From contig VWZF01002603.1 in assembly GCA_013396755.1 (NCBI GenBank), positions 131,912 through 195,911 on the forward strand: a stretch of DNA of 64,000 nt, read 5' to 3'. The notes beneath the pieces were generated by a model. The model saw only the letters and a program-made list of their open reading frames with translations. It searched no databases and was not told the DNA's origin. The DNA comes from Sclerurus mexicanus (taxonomy: Eukaryota > Chordata > Aves > Passeriformes > Furnariidae). Of this stretch, positions 8,101 through 21,500 are shown piece by piece. Position 1 is the stretch's first letter. Each line of letters begins with the position of its first letter. The translations under genes were made by a program, and so were the position numbers.

Positions 8101-11100
8101 GTCTGGTGCTGCAAAATGTAGTTTCTAATCAAGATCCTGTTGTTCCTCAGAAAGGCCATTTCCTGAGCAAAATGATGGGATTATAGAGAAGTGTAATCAG
8201 CTTTGAGGCACTTTTCTGGTCACATACTGAACAGATGACTTTGGGTTACTGGTTACTAGTTGCTGTCTCCTGCATAGTGTGAGATACTTGGGATCCTGTT
8301 GAGCCTCACCTAATTCCATCTCTCTGTTTTGTATCATGCATTGCATCTGCACAGTTCAAATAAATGCATTGCTTTAAGTTCATCTGCTTAGAGTCTTTTA
8401 AGAAGAAAGGGGAGTAAATATTGAAAACTAGAATTCAATTAGTGTTCCAGAAAGCATAAAATATGCTACTTAAGAAAAAATGTTTCAGTATTTAATAAAG
8501 GAAGTATCAACTTGATTCTGGCAAATATAGTAACAGGCACAAATATTGTGCCTGTCAATTTCTTACACCTGATAGCTTTGTTTGGCTTTTAATTCATGAA
8601 GTAATAGAGGAGAGAAACCTTTTTGGATTTTTAAGCTTTTTCATCTGTTTCTTGCATTTGCTTAAACTAACTACAGTATTTAACTGGCTGAGCAACCTAA
8701 ATGAGAGTCACTTGCTGTCCTTATCTGCTGTCAGATTTTGCATGGCAGGAAGTTCTTCCCTGAGCTTACCCAGTGCTTGTGGTGTTCTTAAATGTTTACT
8801 TAAATGAGCTGTGTAGACTTTTTCACAGCTCTGTTTTATTTCCAATAAAATAAAATAGAAACTGCAATTTGATTTCATCTTTAAATGATCAGTTTTTACT
8901 CCTGCATGCGCACACTTTTTGGATTTGCTCTCCAGACACAAGAGACTGGTGGGGATGGCAGAAGTGCCTGTCAGAGGCTGTAGTACTCTATGTGGTCATT
9001 CACAGTTACTGCATGAAGATTAACAGTTTTTATGTTTGATAGTGAAGAGACAGAGAAAATACGTTTTATTGCTTGGAGAAGGCTTTTGTGTGGCTCTGGG
9101 ATTTGTATGGCTTAAAAGCCGTGTTGATGCCAATACTTTAATCCACAAATATATTCTGTGTGATTAGTCATTAGGTGTAAGGTAGGCCCTCTTGGATTTA
9201 CATTATTACACTTCTTGGTTATGCATGTAAGTCTAAGCAACTCCTCTTCGTGCAGAGCTGGAGTTGGATTACCTTGGGAAATTCAGGACCAGCATTTTAT
9301 TATCTTTAAAAATAACTCCTTGCACAATCCCAGCCTCAGTATCAATGGCAGAGTTTTCAACTGCTCAAATTAACATAGCAATGCAAAGGACAGAGATATA
9401 AAAGGAGCTGTTGTACAAGGAACATGTGGCTGGAGTGTTTTTGTAGCAGCAAAAAGAGTAAACAGTGAAGAGCCAGCTGAAATCTTTAATTTCCATTTTA
9501 AATGTTTACAAATTATTTAGGTAGGGACTTACTGGTAGTATGAAATTTATAATTAACTATGTATGCTTTTTAGAATTGAGAAGAGAAGCAGAAAACATGC
9601 AGGGACAATACAGAGTTTTCAATGCAGGGAAGAGGGAATGACTTGGTGTCTGTGATAAATTGAAGTGTCTAAAGTACAAGTTACTGGGCATATTTTTCAT
9701 TTTCATGAATTTGTAGACTGTTTTGACAAAATGTGTATAACATCAGTGTAACACAGGTAGAGTGAGAAAAGGAGGAGTGATTACAAGCAAGGACACTCAG
9801 CTAAGTATCATGTTTGTCTCTGAAGTACATGGTGAAATTTTTGCTGCGTCTGTTTCTGAGCAGTGATTGCTGGTTGTTGCTCTTAAGAGGCGTCCAGAGT
9901 GATCCCAGAAACATAACTCAGAGCTTAAATACGGCCAAGGGTTGCAATACTGTCACTTTCTGAACTACTGCACCAATGAGGATAAGCTGTTTATCAGCAA
10001 GCTGAGTTTGCTGTTTCTTGTGTTAACTGTTTGAACTTCCATTTTAATACTGGTGCTTGTGATTTGATTTATAATCATGTACAATTTCTCCACTACAAAA
10101 AGAAGTTGGAAGATCTGTAAAGACAGGGTGAGGCTCTGGTGTGCCTGGGGTGAATGTGCACCTCTCTCTTGCCTCTGCTTTTTTACGTGGGTGAATCTGA
10201 ATCCAATAACAATCTACTTTGATGCTGAGTTGGCAAGGTGAACTAACTGTTCTGAATGTGACTTTTTGACCGTGCCACATTTGGTGTCTAAAACCTTGAA
10301 CCCATTTAGTGACCTCTGGCAGACTTTTTCCCTTTGGAAAAGTGTTCAAGGTAAATACAGTTCTCTCCCTGAAAGTAAGCTATGCATGTATGTGTAGATA
10401 AGGACCTTCATGAGTGTACTGCTTCTGTTGTTAGCATTGGATCAGTGCATAACAGTGTAGACTCTGATCCAAGTTCAAGGGTCATGTGGAGCTGATAGTA
10501 TGAGAACTTGAAATGTGAAAGTGAAAGTGTTCTTCGTTTTCTAAGGCACATGAAGAAATGGTTTTTAGGAAGAGTTTTGTTCTACCATATGGTCATGCAC
10601 ACCTTCTCAGGACAGATCCTGTACTACAGGGGGGACCAGAGGAGTGAGCATCAGCATGACAATGTACATGTCATATTTCCTTAGTAATCACTACCTAGTG
10701 CTTGTTCAGCTGTGAGTAAGAAGTGTACAATCTGATCTGTGGTTCCCTATAAGTGAAATGAAATGATTGTTGTATAGTCACATGTTTAGAATGTGAGACT
10801 TGAGAGAAAAGGGAGGTGGGTGGGACATGCAGGTGTACCTGCTCTGCAGGAGCTGCTGGTCCCTGTTTTTGCTGGTATTTGACTTCAAATGTGGCAAGAA
10901 CATGTGTTCTTCAAGCACAAATATCAGCAATAAATGACATCAACACTTGTGATTAGGTAAAAATACCCTCAAGGATTATCAAAGTCTCAGTGATGGTAGT
11001 TTGTGGCTGTTATTTCTGTCTGTAGTTCTGGAATGAAGGTGCAATAGAAGTAGCAGTGTTTGCTAGGAAGCGTAGGTGCTGTGTATTGTGAGGCTCCTCT

Positions 11101-14100
11101 AAATGGTATCAACACGGATCATATACTTGAGAAAGGGATGTAATAAGCTGTGTTATAAGGTTGCAAGCAGACCATTAAAAATTGAGGAAAGGCTGGAGAA
11201 CCTGCTGTTGAAGCAAATGAAGTAGAAGCAACAGCTTGCTCAGAGCAGAGCGCTGACTCCAACTTGTAAGGACTAGAAAAGAAAAAAAAAAGTGGAGAGG
11301 AGCCTAATGGGCTTGCAGAAAAATCTTGGTTGTCAGAGGCAAGCATAAGAGGTGACAGAAACTTATGATCAATATAGTAGCACAGGAGACTGTTGATTTT
11401 AAAGTATTAAAGCTTTTTTTTGCCTAAGAGTAATAATTAGTAGATAAATAGTTCAGTCCTGTTAATGTAGGAATGGAAGAAGCAGCAGTCAGGAGGTGTG
11501 GGAGGGAAATGCCAAAATTCTTTTACTCAGGAGTTTAATGAGAGCATTGCAAAATGTAAAACAGAAGAACTGCTCTCCTGAAGAGGTTAAGTTGCAAGTG
11601 GTCTGGCCATGTGTTTGCTAAGGAGTGGTAAAATGCAGTCCTGCACAGCTGTGTTAAGGAGCAGGGTCTGAGGAGGGTGACTGAAGTAACAAGCGAAAGT
11701 CAAATAAAGAAGCCACGAGCAAGGATGAGAGTTGGCTGGGAATTTGGATACTACAGGTCAGGATATTCTAGAAAAACTAGTTGTATTCTCCTTAGGCTTT
11801 TCCCAAATAGCAAGTGTCAGCAGTGCTGAAATGAGCTAAAACTTAGAGGTACAACAGCTAGAGAATGCCAGCACTGGTTTGTTTCTCTAGACTTTCTCAT
11901 CTGTGCTAAAGTACACGGTCCTTGAATATCACTGCCTTGTTTTCCTCTTCTTCCTATGCCCTTTCCCTCCATGGTTAATCTTTGAAGCTTTTCTGCTTAG
12001 AAGTGATGGGTTTGAGTTTAGGAGAGTCCAGCAATCTCAGTGCAGTTCTTGTCTGCAAATACATTGCAGAGCCCAACGCTGAAGCTGTGGTTGGTGCTTC
12101 CCCCAGCAGGTCCCTGGGTCAATATCTCATAAAATCCTGTTTCTGAAACCTCATTATCTGAATTAGGTTGGAAAAGATCAACAGAAATTATGGGAGTCAT
12201 TGATTCAAAGAATATCCAGCTACATGTGTACTCTGTGTTATGACTACTGGAATAGATGAGGAGATGCAAATCTAGAAATATTTGCAGGGCTTTAATATTG
12301 AGAAGAGGACTTAAATACTTAGTTATGGCTTCTTCATAATATCTCGAGAGTAATGGAATGAAGCTAATAATGGATCAGCTTAAACAGTATCTAAGGAATT
12401 ACTGCTAATGAGATAGTGCAGGTTGTGGAGAGGAGAGGAATGAAAGCCTGGGCAGTTGGGTAGAGATAATTCCTTTTAAGAAAGTCATTACAGGAAATGA
12501 TCTTGCTTGAATGGGAAGGTGAGACTGGACCTAGGTGACTTTTGAGTAGGTCCTGTGCTTGGCATTCTACCTTCAACCTCCTTTTTTTTACACAGCTTTG
12601 TACACAGGAGAGAGAATAAATGCAGTCTTTACAACAAGATCTTGCTCTTTTCATGTTCAGGGAAGATGGATTGGGAGGGATAGTCGCAAGTGAGAGCTTT
12701 ATCCTTGTGCTGGTGAGCAGCAAAACTGGAGCAGACTTGCTTAGTGCAGAAGGACTTGCTTAGTGCAGAACCCAATTACTGGGTTCTCATTAACTGAGGA
12801 GTTAATCTTGCATAAACCATCAGCGGTCAGGAAGCCCACATATAGCCTCTGCTTACACGTGCTTATTTTTCTGTCCTTTCCAGTGTTTTAATGCAGATGC
12901 TTTTCAAGCCAGTGGGATTTGTTGCAATCACTACCTTGTTTTGTCTGTCCCCCTCCTGAGGGCTGAAGAGCAAAGACCTTCCAGTGCCAGTGGGGCCAGG
13001 GCACAGTGGCAGTGTAGATACATATGGGGCAATGTAATTAACCTGCCTTCATTTACGGTTTGTTTTCCTCAAAACTTTATGGTCTTAGGCATTTTGAACC
13101 CCTAGTTTTAGAATAGCAGTTCTCAGTTCATTTATTTCAGTATTAGCAGACACGTTGCCAGGTTACCTACGCATGTTAGATCACTGAAATGATGAACGAT
13201 AAAATACATTCAAACCATGCTTTTTGCTGAGAGCTCCATGAGACCAACAGAGGTAATGAGTCTCTCTGAATTGTAGCTTTCCTGATGAAATGAAGCAAGA
13301 GAAAGGTGAGTCAGTTTGTTTCTCAGACTTTGTTTATTTGAAATTAAGACCAGTTTTGAAATAAATGGGATTAGCACTCAGCTGTTTTAACCTAACTGAG
13401 CTCTTGGACTTGAAGACTCTTGGGAGTCTGAGTGTCTGAAAGGCAGGTATTGTTGGTAAGAACAGCTGACTGAATTGAAGAGCAAAGTTCTCTATTTTGC
13501 AGCAGCTGTGAGTACAAAGGCAGGGTTATTTGCTGAGAGAGGGTTTTTCAGAGGTATCTAACAGAAAGAGCACGTACATGGCAATCGGCATCTTAATTGC
13601 TGATGGGCTGAAATTCTTATTGTTGAAGAGTCAGACACTTCAAATACTGGCTTTATGGAGACTCTTCAAAGAGTTTATATTGTGAATACAAAGCAACAGT
13701 GAGCTGCAGAAGCTTGGAGTACACCCATCATTTTTCTGTATGCTTATACATTTGGAAGATATTTGTACTCAGATAACTGAAGTCACTTGTTCATTCCAGC
13801 TTGCTTCTCTGTCTCAGTAGAGGAGAAGAACAACATTAGAACAGCCTTACTTGAGGGTCTGATAGATCAGTGAGGTCAGGCACCATTTAATTTTTTCTTG
13901 AATTTCTAATTTGGGGACTTCCTGCTCCCAAAAGACACGGGCACTGCAGGGAAACAAGGGGTTAAGTGAATGCTGTCTTTATAACTTAGGATAGCAGGGA
14001 TAGAAGAACAGATTGAAAGAAACAAGATGGACTGAAATCCAGAATAAACTTTGTCATGTTGTAATAGTTACAACAAAATTTCAGGATGTCATTCATATCA

Positions 14101-17100
14101 ACTTGATTGTGTCTGAGGTTATATTTTATGTCGCTTCTGCCAAAGATGGGTATTCGCTACATTTTCTTAAAGGCTGATACGAGAAATGTGTAAGAAGGGG
14201 ATTAACGTGTGGCTGTCTGAAACTTTAGCTGTGCAGGACTAGTTCCTGCTGGTGAGACCATTACTGAGCCTGGTTGGTAGGCAGGCAAAGCAGAAAAGTC
14301 ACTGTCGAGATAGCCTGCTACTTGAACCTTTTCCAGGTTATTAGGAGATCATTGATCATGTGGATACAGTAACTTTAAGTTAGCTATTGCTAATTATTTA
14401 AAAATTTGCTTATGTGCCTACCCACCTGACATGATCCCAGTCATTGGGAGGTGAATTGGGGTATGATATTATTAAAAATACAGATTTTAAAAGCAGATCA
14501 GGTACACGATTTAATGTAGTCACCAATCTGTATGTGTTACTGTGAGTGTGCATAGTGTTCCCAAGGAAGCTGGATATCATTTGACAGAAGACAGCACAAG
14601 GACACCTGTATGTTCATTTTCTGGGAGAGCCTTACTGCTGTAGATTAAACTGCTAGCTTCCAGTGTTATTGGTAAAATTTATTCTTATGACAAAAGGCAC
14701 ATAATGTAGGCTGTCCTTCATACAAGAACTGATATGTGTGTACTAGTATATAAACTTAGGGATTATTTCTGTGTCATGAGATTTACAAGATCTTCCTTGT
14801 GTCTGCATTTTCTGTCACTGGATTTATTGTTCTGGTTTCAGCTGCACTGTGGGGAAAGTCCTGGGACTAGAAGAACTCTCTTTTAATTATTTGCAAAATT
14901 TGCCAATTTTTTTTTTTTTAACACAGAAGGGTGTCAGAATAAATTTCACTAGCAAATGATTAAGATTTTCTTGATCACAGAAAACATTATGCCCACACAA
15001 AATGTGTTTTACAACAAAGTTCTCTTTTAAAGTACCAAGTAGGTGCACATTTCATCTCTTACTGAAACACAAATGCACTCTGATCCATAGGAATCTGTTT
15101 CTTCTACCTTCAGTCCCCAGGAGTTTCATCTGCTCTTGTCTTGTCTGGCTGAAAGCGAGGTGAAAGCTGAGAGCTGACACAGCCCGTCTGTCAGCCAGCC
15201 CTGGCTCATCCACAGCCTTTGAGTCTGCTGGCTGATGTCAGCCGGGTTTGACAGCTTGGTGGAGGTCTGGAAGATAATGAAGATGTGCTGTCAGAGACAA
15301 CAGGCAGCTGTCAAAGACCCTGCAGAGCCCTCCTGAACACAGGGGAGGCTGCAGCCCTTGTCAGCCATCACTGGATCCTCAAACCGAGTCCAAAGGACAT
15401 CTGGTTGCAGTTGTGCTGCTTGCTGTACAACACATAGTTGTTAACTTTTACACTACCTTAGTGTAAACATGGCTTTAGCCATTTAGTTATGAGCTTGTAG
15501 CCTTATTAGCACTGTGGGGTCACTTGGAGCTCAGGATATGCCGGGCCATTGCCCTGCTATGGAGACAACTGTAATTTTTATACGGCGTAATCAGGTAGCA
15601 CCAGTAACCCAAACCACAGGGGATTCCCAGAATCTTGGCATTACATCGGATTGTTTGAGTCGTTCTGGTTCGTTGACTGGTTGACTTGTCCAGCCAACAT
15701 TACATTGAAACTACTTGTTGTTTATGTTTCTAGAAAAAAATTAACCCAAAGAGTGATGAAGATATTTTATTTACAGACCATCAGATTTATGTTTTTAACT
15801 GCGCCTAGATATGTAATCACATTTTTTAAAAATGTACTTTCTACAAAATAATTTAATGAGTATTGAAGAAGTTAAAAAACCCCCACCAAACCCAGACAAA
15901 ATCCTCTGGATGGGAAAGAGAAATTGCGTGATACTTCAGATTGCAACAACTTTACTTTTCCTGTTATAGAAAGTAACAAAGAATTTCTTGTGTCGGAGGG
16001 TTTTTGTTTGACCTTTTAAAGCATACAGTTGTATTGATGTTCTCCTCTTGAGAGTTACTCAGACAAAGCAAAGTGCTTTTGGTGTGTGTAATTCAATGGG
16101 ACATCAGGGCAAATGTACACTTACTATGTTATCCAGCTACCAGAAAATGCAGGGTTCTTTCTGTGCCACACTTTGTGTTTGTTTTTCAGTTAGATTTACC
16201 TTGAGTTCTCCTGGTCATTAAGCAATCGCCATTCTTTCACTTTGTAACCTCAGAAATATATCTGGGTAGTGAACAAGCAGAGTGGTAGAACAGGAAATAT
16301 CTAACATTGTGCCTAAAACGTGAATGTAAGAAGTAGGAAACACTTTGCTGAAAAGAAAAGCCATTGAGCATGAGTTGCATTTATGAACACTCACACTATG
16401 TTTTGGAGTGGTTAAAAAACAAAATCGCACAGCTGCTCTTCAATATAATCCTCTTCCAGTTGATTTTTCATTAAATGTCTCCAGTTAAGTGAACTTCCAA
16501 GAATGTATTTTGCAGACCCTCTTTCTGTTTTGACACAGAGGTGCTGTTCAGGTGCCTGTCCTTGGCTGTGCAGCCTTGGGGGTTTGCTGAAGTGATCTTT
16601 TGAAAGAATATTTGGGAAAACTGGCACTTTCTGTCCTGTCCTTTTTGGTTTTCCCCTCCCACACCCCGGATGAAATGCATCTCCTTTCTGTTCTCAGAGT
16701 CTGACAGGTAATCACAGCTGATTCCCATAGTGTCAATTTAATGGAAATTATAATATCATGACTACTTAATAGTTCAAGCTATAGTGAATGCTCTAGTGTC
16801 TGAATAATAGTGAAAGGATTCATAAAAAACCCCACTGTTTAAATAACTGAGCTTTCCATTGAGGGACCTTAAAGGAAGGAACTTCAACATGAACTTGGAA
16901 AAGGACCAAACAGATTTTGTATGTCAGTAATAGAGCTTTTTCTAAAACTTCCTGTGTTGATTTATATTTGAGGTCACACTGCTTTTTCATGCTCTTCTCC
17001 TTTCTCTCTGTGGGAGTATCTTCAAAAAGTCTTGGGGTGAGGAAGTAATTTAATGAACAGGGATCGTTTAAAGTTTCTTTGAAATCTGAAGATACTGCTA

Positions 17101-18463
17101 ATATTTGGCTGGCTCTGGTAGGATTTCAGTTAGATGCCTGTGGAGATTCAAAAACTGCTCTGGTCTTTGCCCTCAAAATAAACAGGGAATATAAGGGAAG
17201 GAGAGGAAGAAACCTGACACAGAGGTATCTCTTTTGGAGCTTCTTCCATGAAGCTGTTTTGATACAGCTGCTGAATCATCTTCAGCTTGGGGCAGTTCTT
17301 CACAACCCATGTGCCCTTGTGAGGAAATTATTAAAACTTGGCCCATGTAAGCCATTTAGCACGTCAATTACAAAGACAGGGATACTAGTTCTTTTAATCT
17401 TATCTTGGTACTAACATTGACACTGTTTTATATTAAAGTGTCAGTATTATCTGAAGTAGGGGTTTTTTCCTTTCTTTTTTTTTCTTTTATTTCTTTTTAC
17501 CTTGCTTCTTTGTACCTTGCAATAAATTGCTGGATGACTAGCTGAATTGAGCAATAGTAGAGTTAATAACAGCACTGGGCTGATACGTTTCCTGGTGTCA
17601 GTGCCAAGACACTTGCCTGCATGATCACTTTGTCATTTGGTTAAGGGCCATGGGATCACGGGTTAGAGGTTCCCTTCCCTTGTGATCCTGGAACTCCACG
17701 TGGTATGTGAAACAGCAGTGGGCAGAGCCAGGAGGCTGTGTGAACAGATTGGGCTTGGGGGAAAGCTGGATTTCTTAACTCATGAAAGCATTAATTGTGA
17801 ACCGTTTTTGGCAGCCAGACCCTTTGCGTTGCATTGTGATGGGGGCTTGAATTTGCAGAGGCAAAGTGTTGGGTTTACTGGCTGGGTAAGGTAGGACTGC
17901 TAGTTCCTGTGGGTGCTGGAGCAGCAGCTGGTGCCATACGGTTCTTCCAGCTCTGAAGGTTCTCAGGGTACCCGACTCTGCAATTCACTGTTTACAGCCT
18001 GAACCTTTAATTAAAGTGGAACTTGCAATCAAAAGCTTTTGAAGGCAGCATGGCCCCTGCTGAACTGCATTAAATGAGTGCCTGGAAATAACTGGCATCA
18101 TGCAAGCAATTGTTTTTTATGGGATGCTCTCAAATGCTTTTATGTGCACAATAAATTATACTCAGCTGTCTCATATTAAAATGAAGCTTTGGCATTTGAT
18201 TCTTGTTAATTTTTTTCACTTCTCTCAGGTTGTCTTATTCATTCTGATTATACTATTCCTGTTTTAGGTTGCCTTCTCCCTATCCCCTCTCCTACAAAAA
18301 TGCAAAATTCTATTTATGAACTGTATTATTGGCTAGTGCTTTACCTTTTTTTTAAAGACCTTTTTTTTCCCTTTGAAATCCTCATTCTTTAATAATGTTT
18401 AGTAATATTATCAATGTTATCACAAAATTAATTACTATAGGCTTCTTAGAATTTTGTGCAGTT

Positions 18464-18500
<37 letters not shown>

Positions 18501-21500
18501 ACTTGAAACATTTTGTATCAGTATTCCATTACTGAGTATCTTTAGGTGAGTAATATGGAGAGCTGGGTAGAAAAACACTGACATACTTTATTATTTCCTC
18601 TTGCACACCTCAAGTATGAAGAAATTGAGATAAAAAAGCAATCATTCTGGCCCAAACTTCTTCCTGCCTGGAGTCCTTAAAGAATTCCTACAGGAAGCAG
18701 GTGACAGTTTATATTTGAAACAGATTTACATAGTCGGATTGACCATTTAATTGGGCCAGATTACGTATTACACCTCTGCAGAGCAAATAGCTACAGCCAG
18801 GTAGAGACTCTGGAGGAAGCAGGATGAATGGCAGCCATCCACAGGCCATGTTACTGCAATGCCAAAATCTGTGTCCTGCACAAAAACCACCATTGGAAAT
18901 TTCTCCCTTTTCCTGTTTATTATCTGGTGCTGTATTTTGATATTTCAGTATCCTAAGTGTAGATCTCGTAATCATAAGGCATGCCTCAAATTTCTCTATG
19001 CTAGATCTAAATTCAGTCGTATAATTAATGCTGTAATTATTACAATTATATCTTGTATTAGCTTAGAAAATAACTTAATGTGTTGATATTTAATTAAGCG
19101 CTTTTATTTGCCTAATCTTTATTCATTAATCTAGATTTTAAAATGGGCTTTGCTTGTCTTTGCTGTTGAAATACCTGAATAAGAACAGAGCTGCAGGGTT
19201 AGCTGGAAGAACACAGGCTTGGGTGGTCCAAGACAATGTCACACTAAAATCCTGAACTCAAGTCTCTTGTTAGTGGGACAAAGTTTCTCTTTTGCATTTT
19301 GGGCTGGTGCAAGTGAATATCCAGTAGTTGCTGAGATATTTTGTGATATGGTAAAACAGCACTTGATTGCTTTATTATTTTTATTTTTTTAAAATAAACT
19401 GCCTGTATTTTTTGATGTTTTCCTCTGCTCCAGTCAGATATACTAGTTGGTCAGATGGTTTTGGGCTGGGTGTGTCTGTTGGCATTTGGGGAATGAGGTT
19501 TTGTGTGGAGTGTATCTTCCTCTTCTGGCTCTTTTTCCATCTACTTATTTTTATTAGCACAGGAGGTGTTGTTGTCATTCAGGAACACCTGTATTGCTCT
19601 TATAACCAATGATAATGAAATCCCATCTCTAGCAAGCAGGCTGGTATGTGTAAGCTTACAGTTTTTTATGGCAAAATGTTTTGAAAACAGTCAGAAACAG
19701 CTGATGTGAAATAGATCAGAGTGCACAAAAATGCTGCTGCAGACCTGGATCTTTTTCTCCTGGAATCCTTGTCCTCTGGGAGTCAACAAACCTGGGTAAC
19801 ACTCTGTTCATAGCAGAGATTCTACCATGATGCATCACAGCTCAAAAAAATAGGTTTAGTACCTTATTTCTAATAGAGTTTTAAAATACTGGGCTTTTGT
19901 GGTTTAAACACTTAGTCCCTGTTCCCTAGGCTATATGGGAAAGTGGGAACTGCTGCTACTGGAATGGTGATGAGAGGCAAAGGCTTATCTTGTAGTGTTC
20001 TGTTTCACCCTTCTTTAGAGCCACCTAATTCACTTCACTGGGCTTTGGGTCAGAGTACCTCAAATGAAGAACAAACCACTTTAATTGATTTGCAGAGTTA
20101 AATTTCTGAAGCAGGTTTCCCCAAGCTTCTGCTGTTTCTGTATGAAGGCATTTGGAGGCAAGCCCAAGTACTTCAAATATATGCCATAGGAATAAATAAA
20201 CATTGGCCATAGCAATTAAAAAATGCAATAAAAATGAATTCACTTGATAATTGACTGTGACAAGCAACCCGATGGGCGGAAATATGAATGTGATGTTTTA
20301 TTTAACATACTCAAGTCTTCTATTTTTCTAATTTTTTTTTTCAGGGAGAAAGACCTTAATGCAAAGTTTATTATTTCAATGGAAAAAAATAAAACAACAA
20401 TCACAAACTTGAAGGTGAGTAAACACTATTTAAAAAAGGAAAGTTTAACCGAATAGCTGCCAAAATATGATTGGACAAAACAGCGGTGCCTGCTGCACTG
20501 TGGTGAACAGCCCTTAGTTTTGAAATACAGTGTTAAAGTAATCTTTGAGGAAACGGGTTACACTGTTAACTTGCTGCACTGTGGTTTTCTGAAATCTCAT
20601 CAGTTTTTCAAAGGTTTATCACTCTGGTCACTACTTATTTGGAAGACGAAAGCCAGCAATAGAAGAGAGGTATGTGCGTGGTAGTTATTAAACCTTTGCT
20701 TCCTCTCTAGAAAAAGTCTTCTGGAATTCCTTTCAAAATGAGCCAAACCCATCACTTGCTATAACATTTTGATGGTGTGTTTTATCAATATACTCTCAGC
20801 AAGAGAAGTCACGCACAGCAAATTGGTTTTTGCAAGACAGTATGCAGTGACAAATACCTGAAAAGGAATTTCAGTGTGTGGGAGTTTCAGCATGTAGTTT
20901 TTCAGACTGATTAGGATCACAGTGAAAATTGCAGAAGTGTAGTGGCAGCCCTCGTGTCTTGAGCATGATGGTTGCTTTAAGCAGCAGGTATGTAACACCA
21001 TTTCAATTATGACTCCAATTTGAAGTGTTGTTCACAGTGCAAAGGTCTCTCTGTGTCTTATATGTGTAGAATAATCCCTGGTTATAATAAAATCATATAC
21101 AGGACGTGATTGAACTAAATGTAAGTATTGTTTGGAGCAGAAAGCTAAACCCCAAATAATTTCTCCTCTGCTAGTTTGTGATGTGTCTGTTCTTGCTGAA
21201 GGGCATATCTGTTGCTAATTTTGTCAGTGCTATTGGAGTAATAGTCTAACCTGTCATTATAAATTTCTAAATGTGTACAGCCTCATGTTAAATTTGCATT
21301 CTGATTATTTATTGTCAAATGTTTTCAATTACTTCATCAGGATGTATTGTACCAACTCTTTTTTCTTTTTTTTTTATAGGTACCAGAGGGTGCTTCTGGA
21401 GACACAGGACGAGAAAGAACAAAGACATTTACCTATGATTTTTCCTATTTCTCAGCAGACAGTAAAAGTCCCAGCTTTGTTTGTCAAGAAATGGTAGGAT

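Larger units (their letters stand above)
5164..20344 (+). other. KIF16B intron 1 (15.2 kb)
   Basis: Bounded by GTGAGT and TTTTTCAG. The first about 170 bp are CpG-rich. The rest is AT-rich with no frame resembling a protein exon on either strand. Identified contents are a CR1 scrap (7008-7100), a 19-nt tandem duplication (12734-12771), a TGACAG-site cluster (15171-15364) and a (GT)n tract (18466-18499). Long first introns commonly hold regulatory elements; the other candidates here could not be separated from background. Confidence 0.9.

Noticed and set aside
8533..8555. 10-bp inverted repeat ACAGGCACAA / TTGTGCCTGT
   Set aside because: About one such short palindrome is expected by chance in a window this size, and nothing nearby supports a function.
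18029..18042. 14-bp palindrome TCAAAAGCTTTTGA
   Set aside because: Several 14-bp palindromes are expected in 64 kb by chance.
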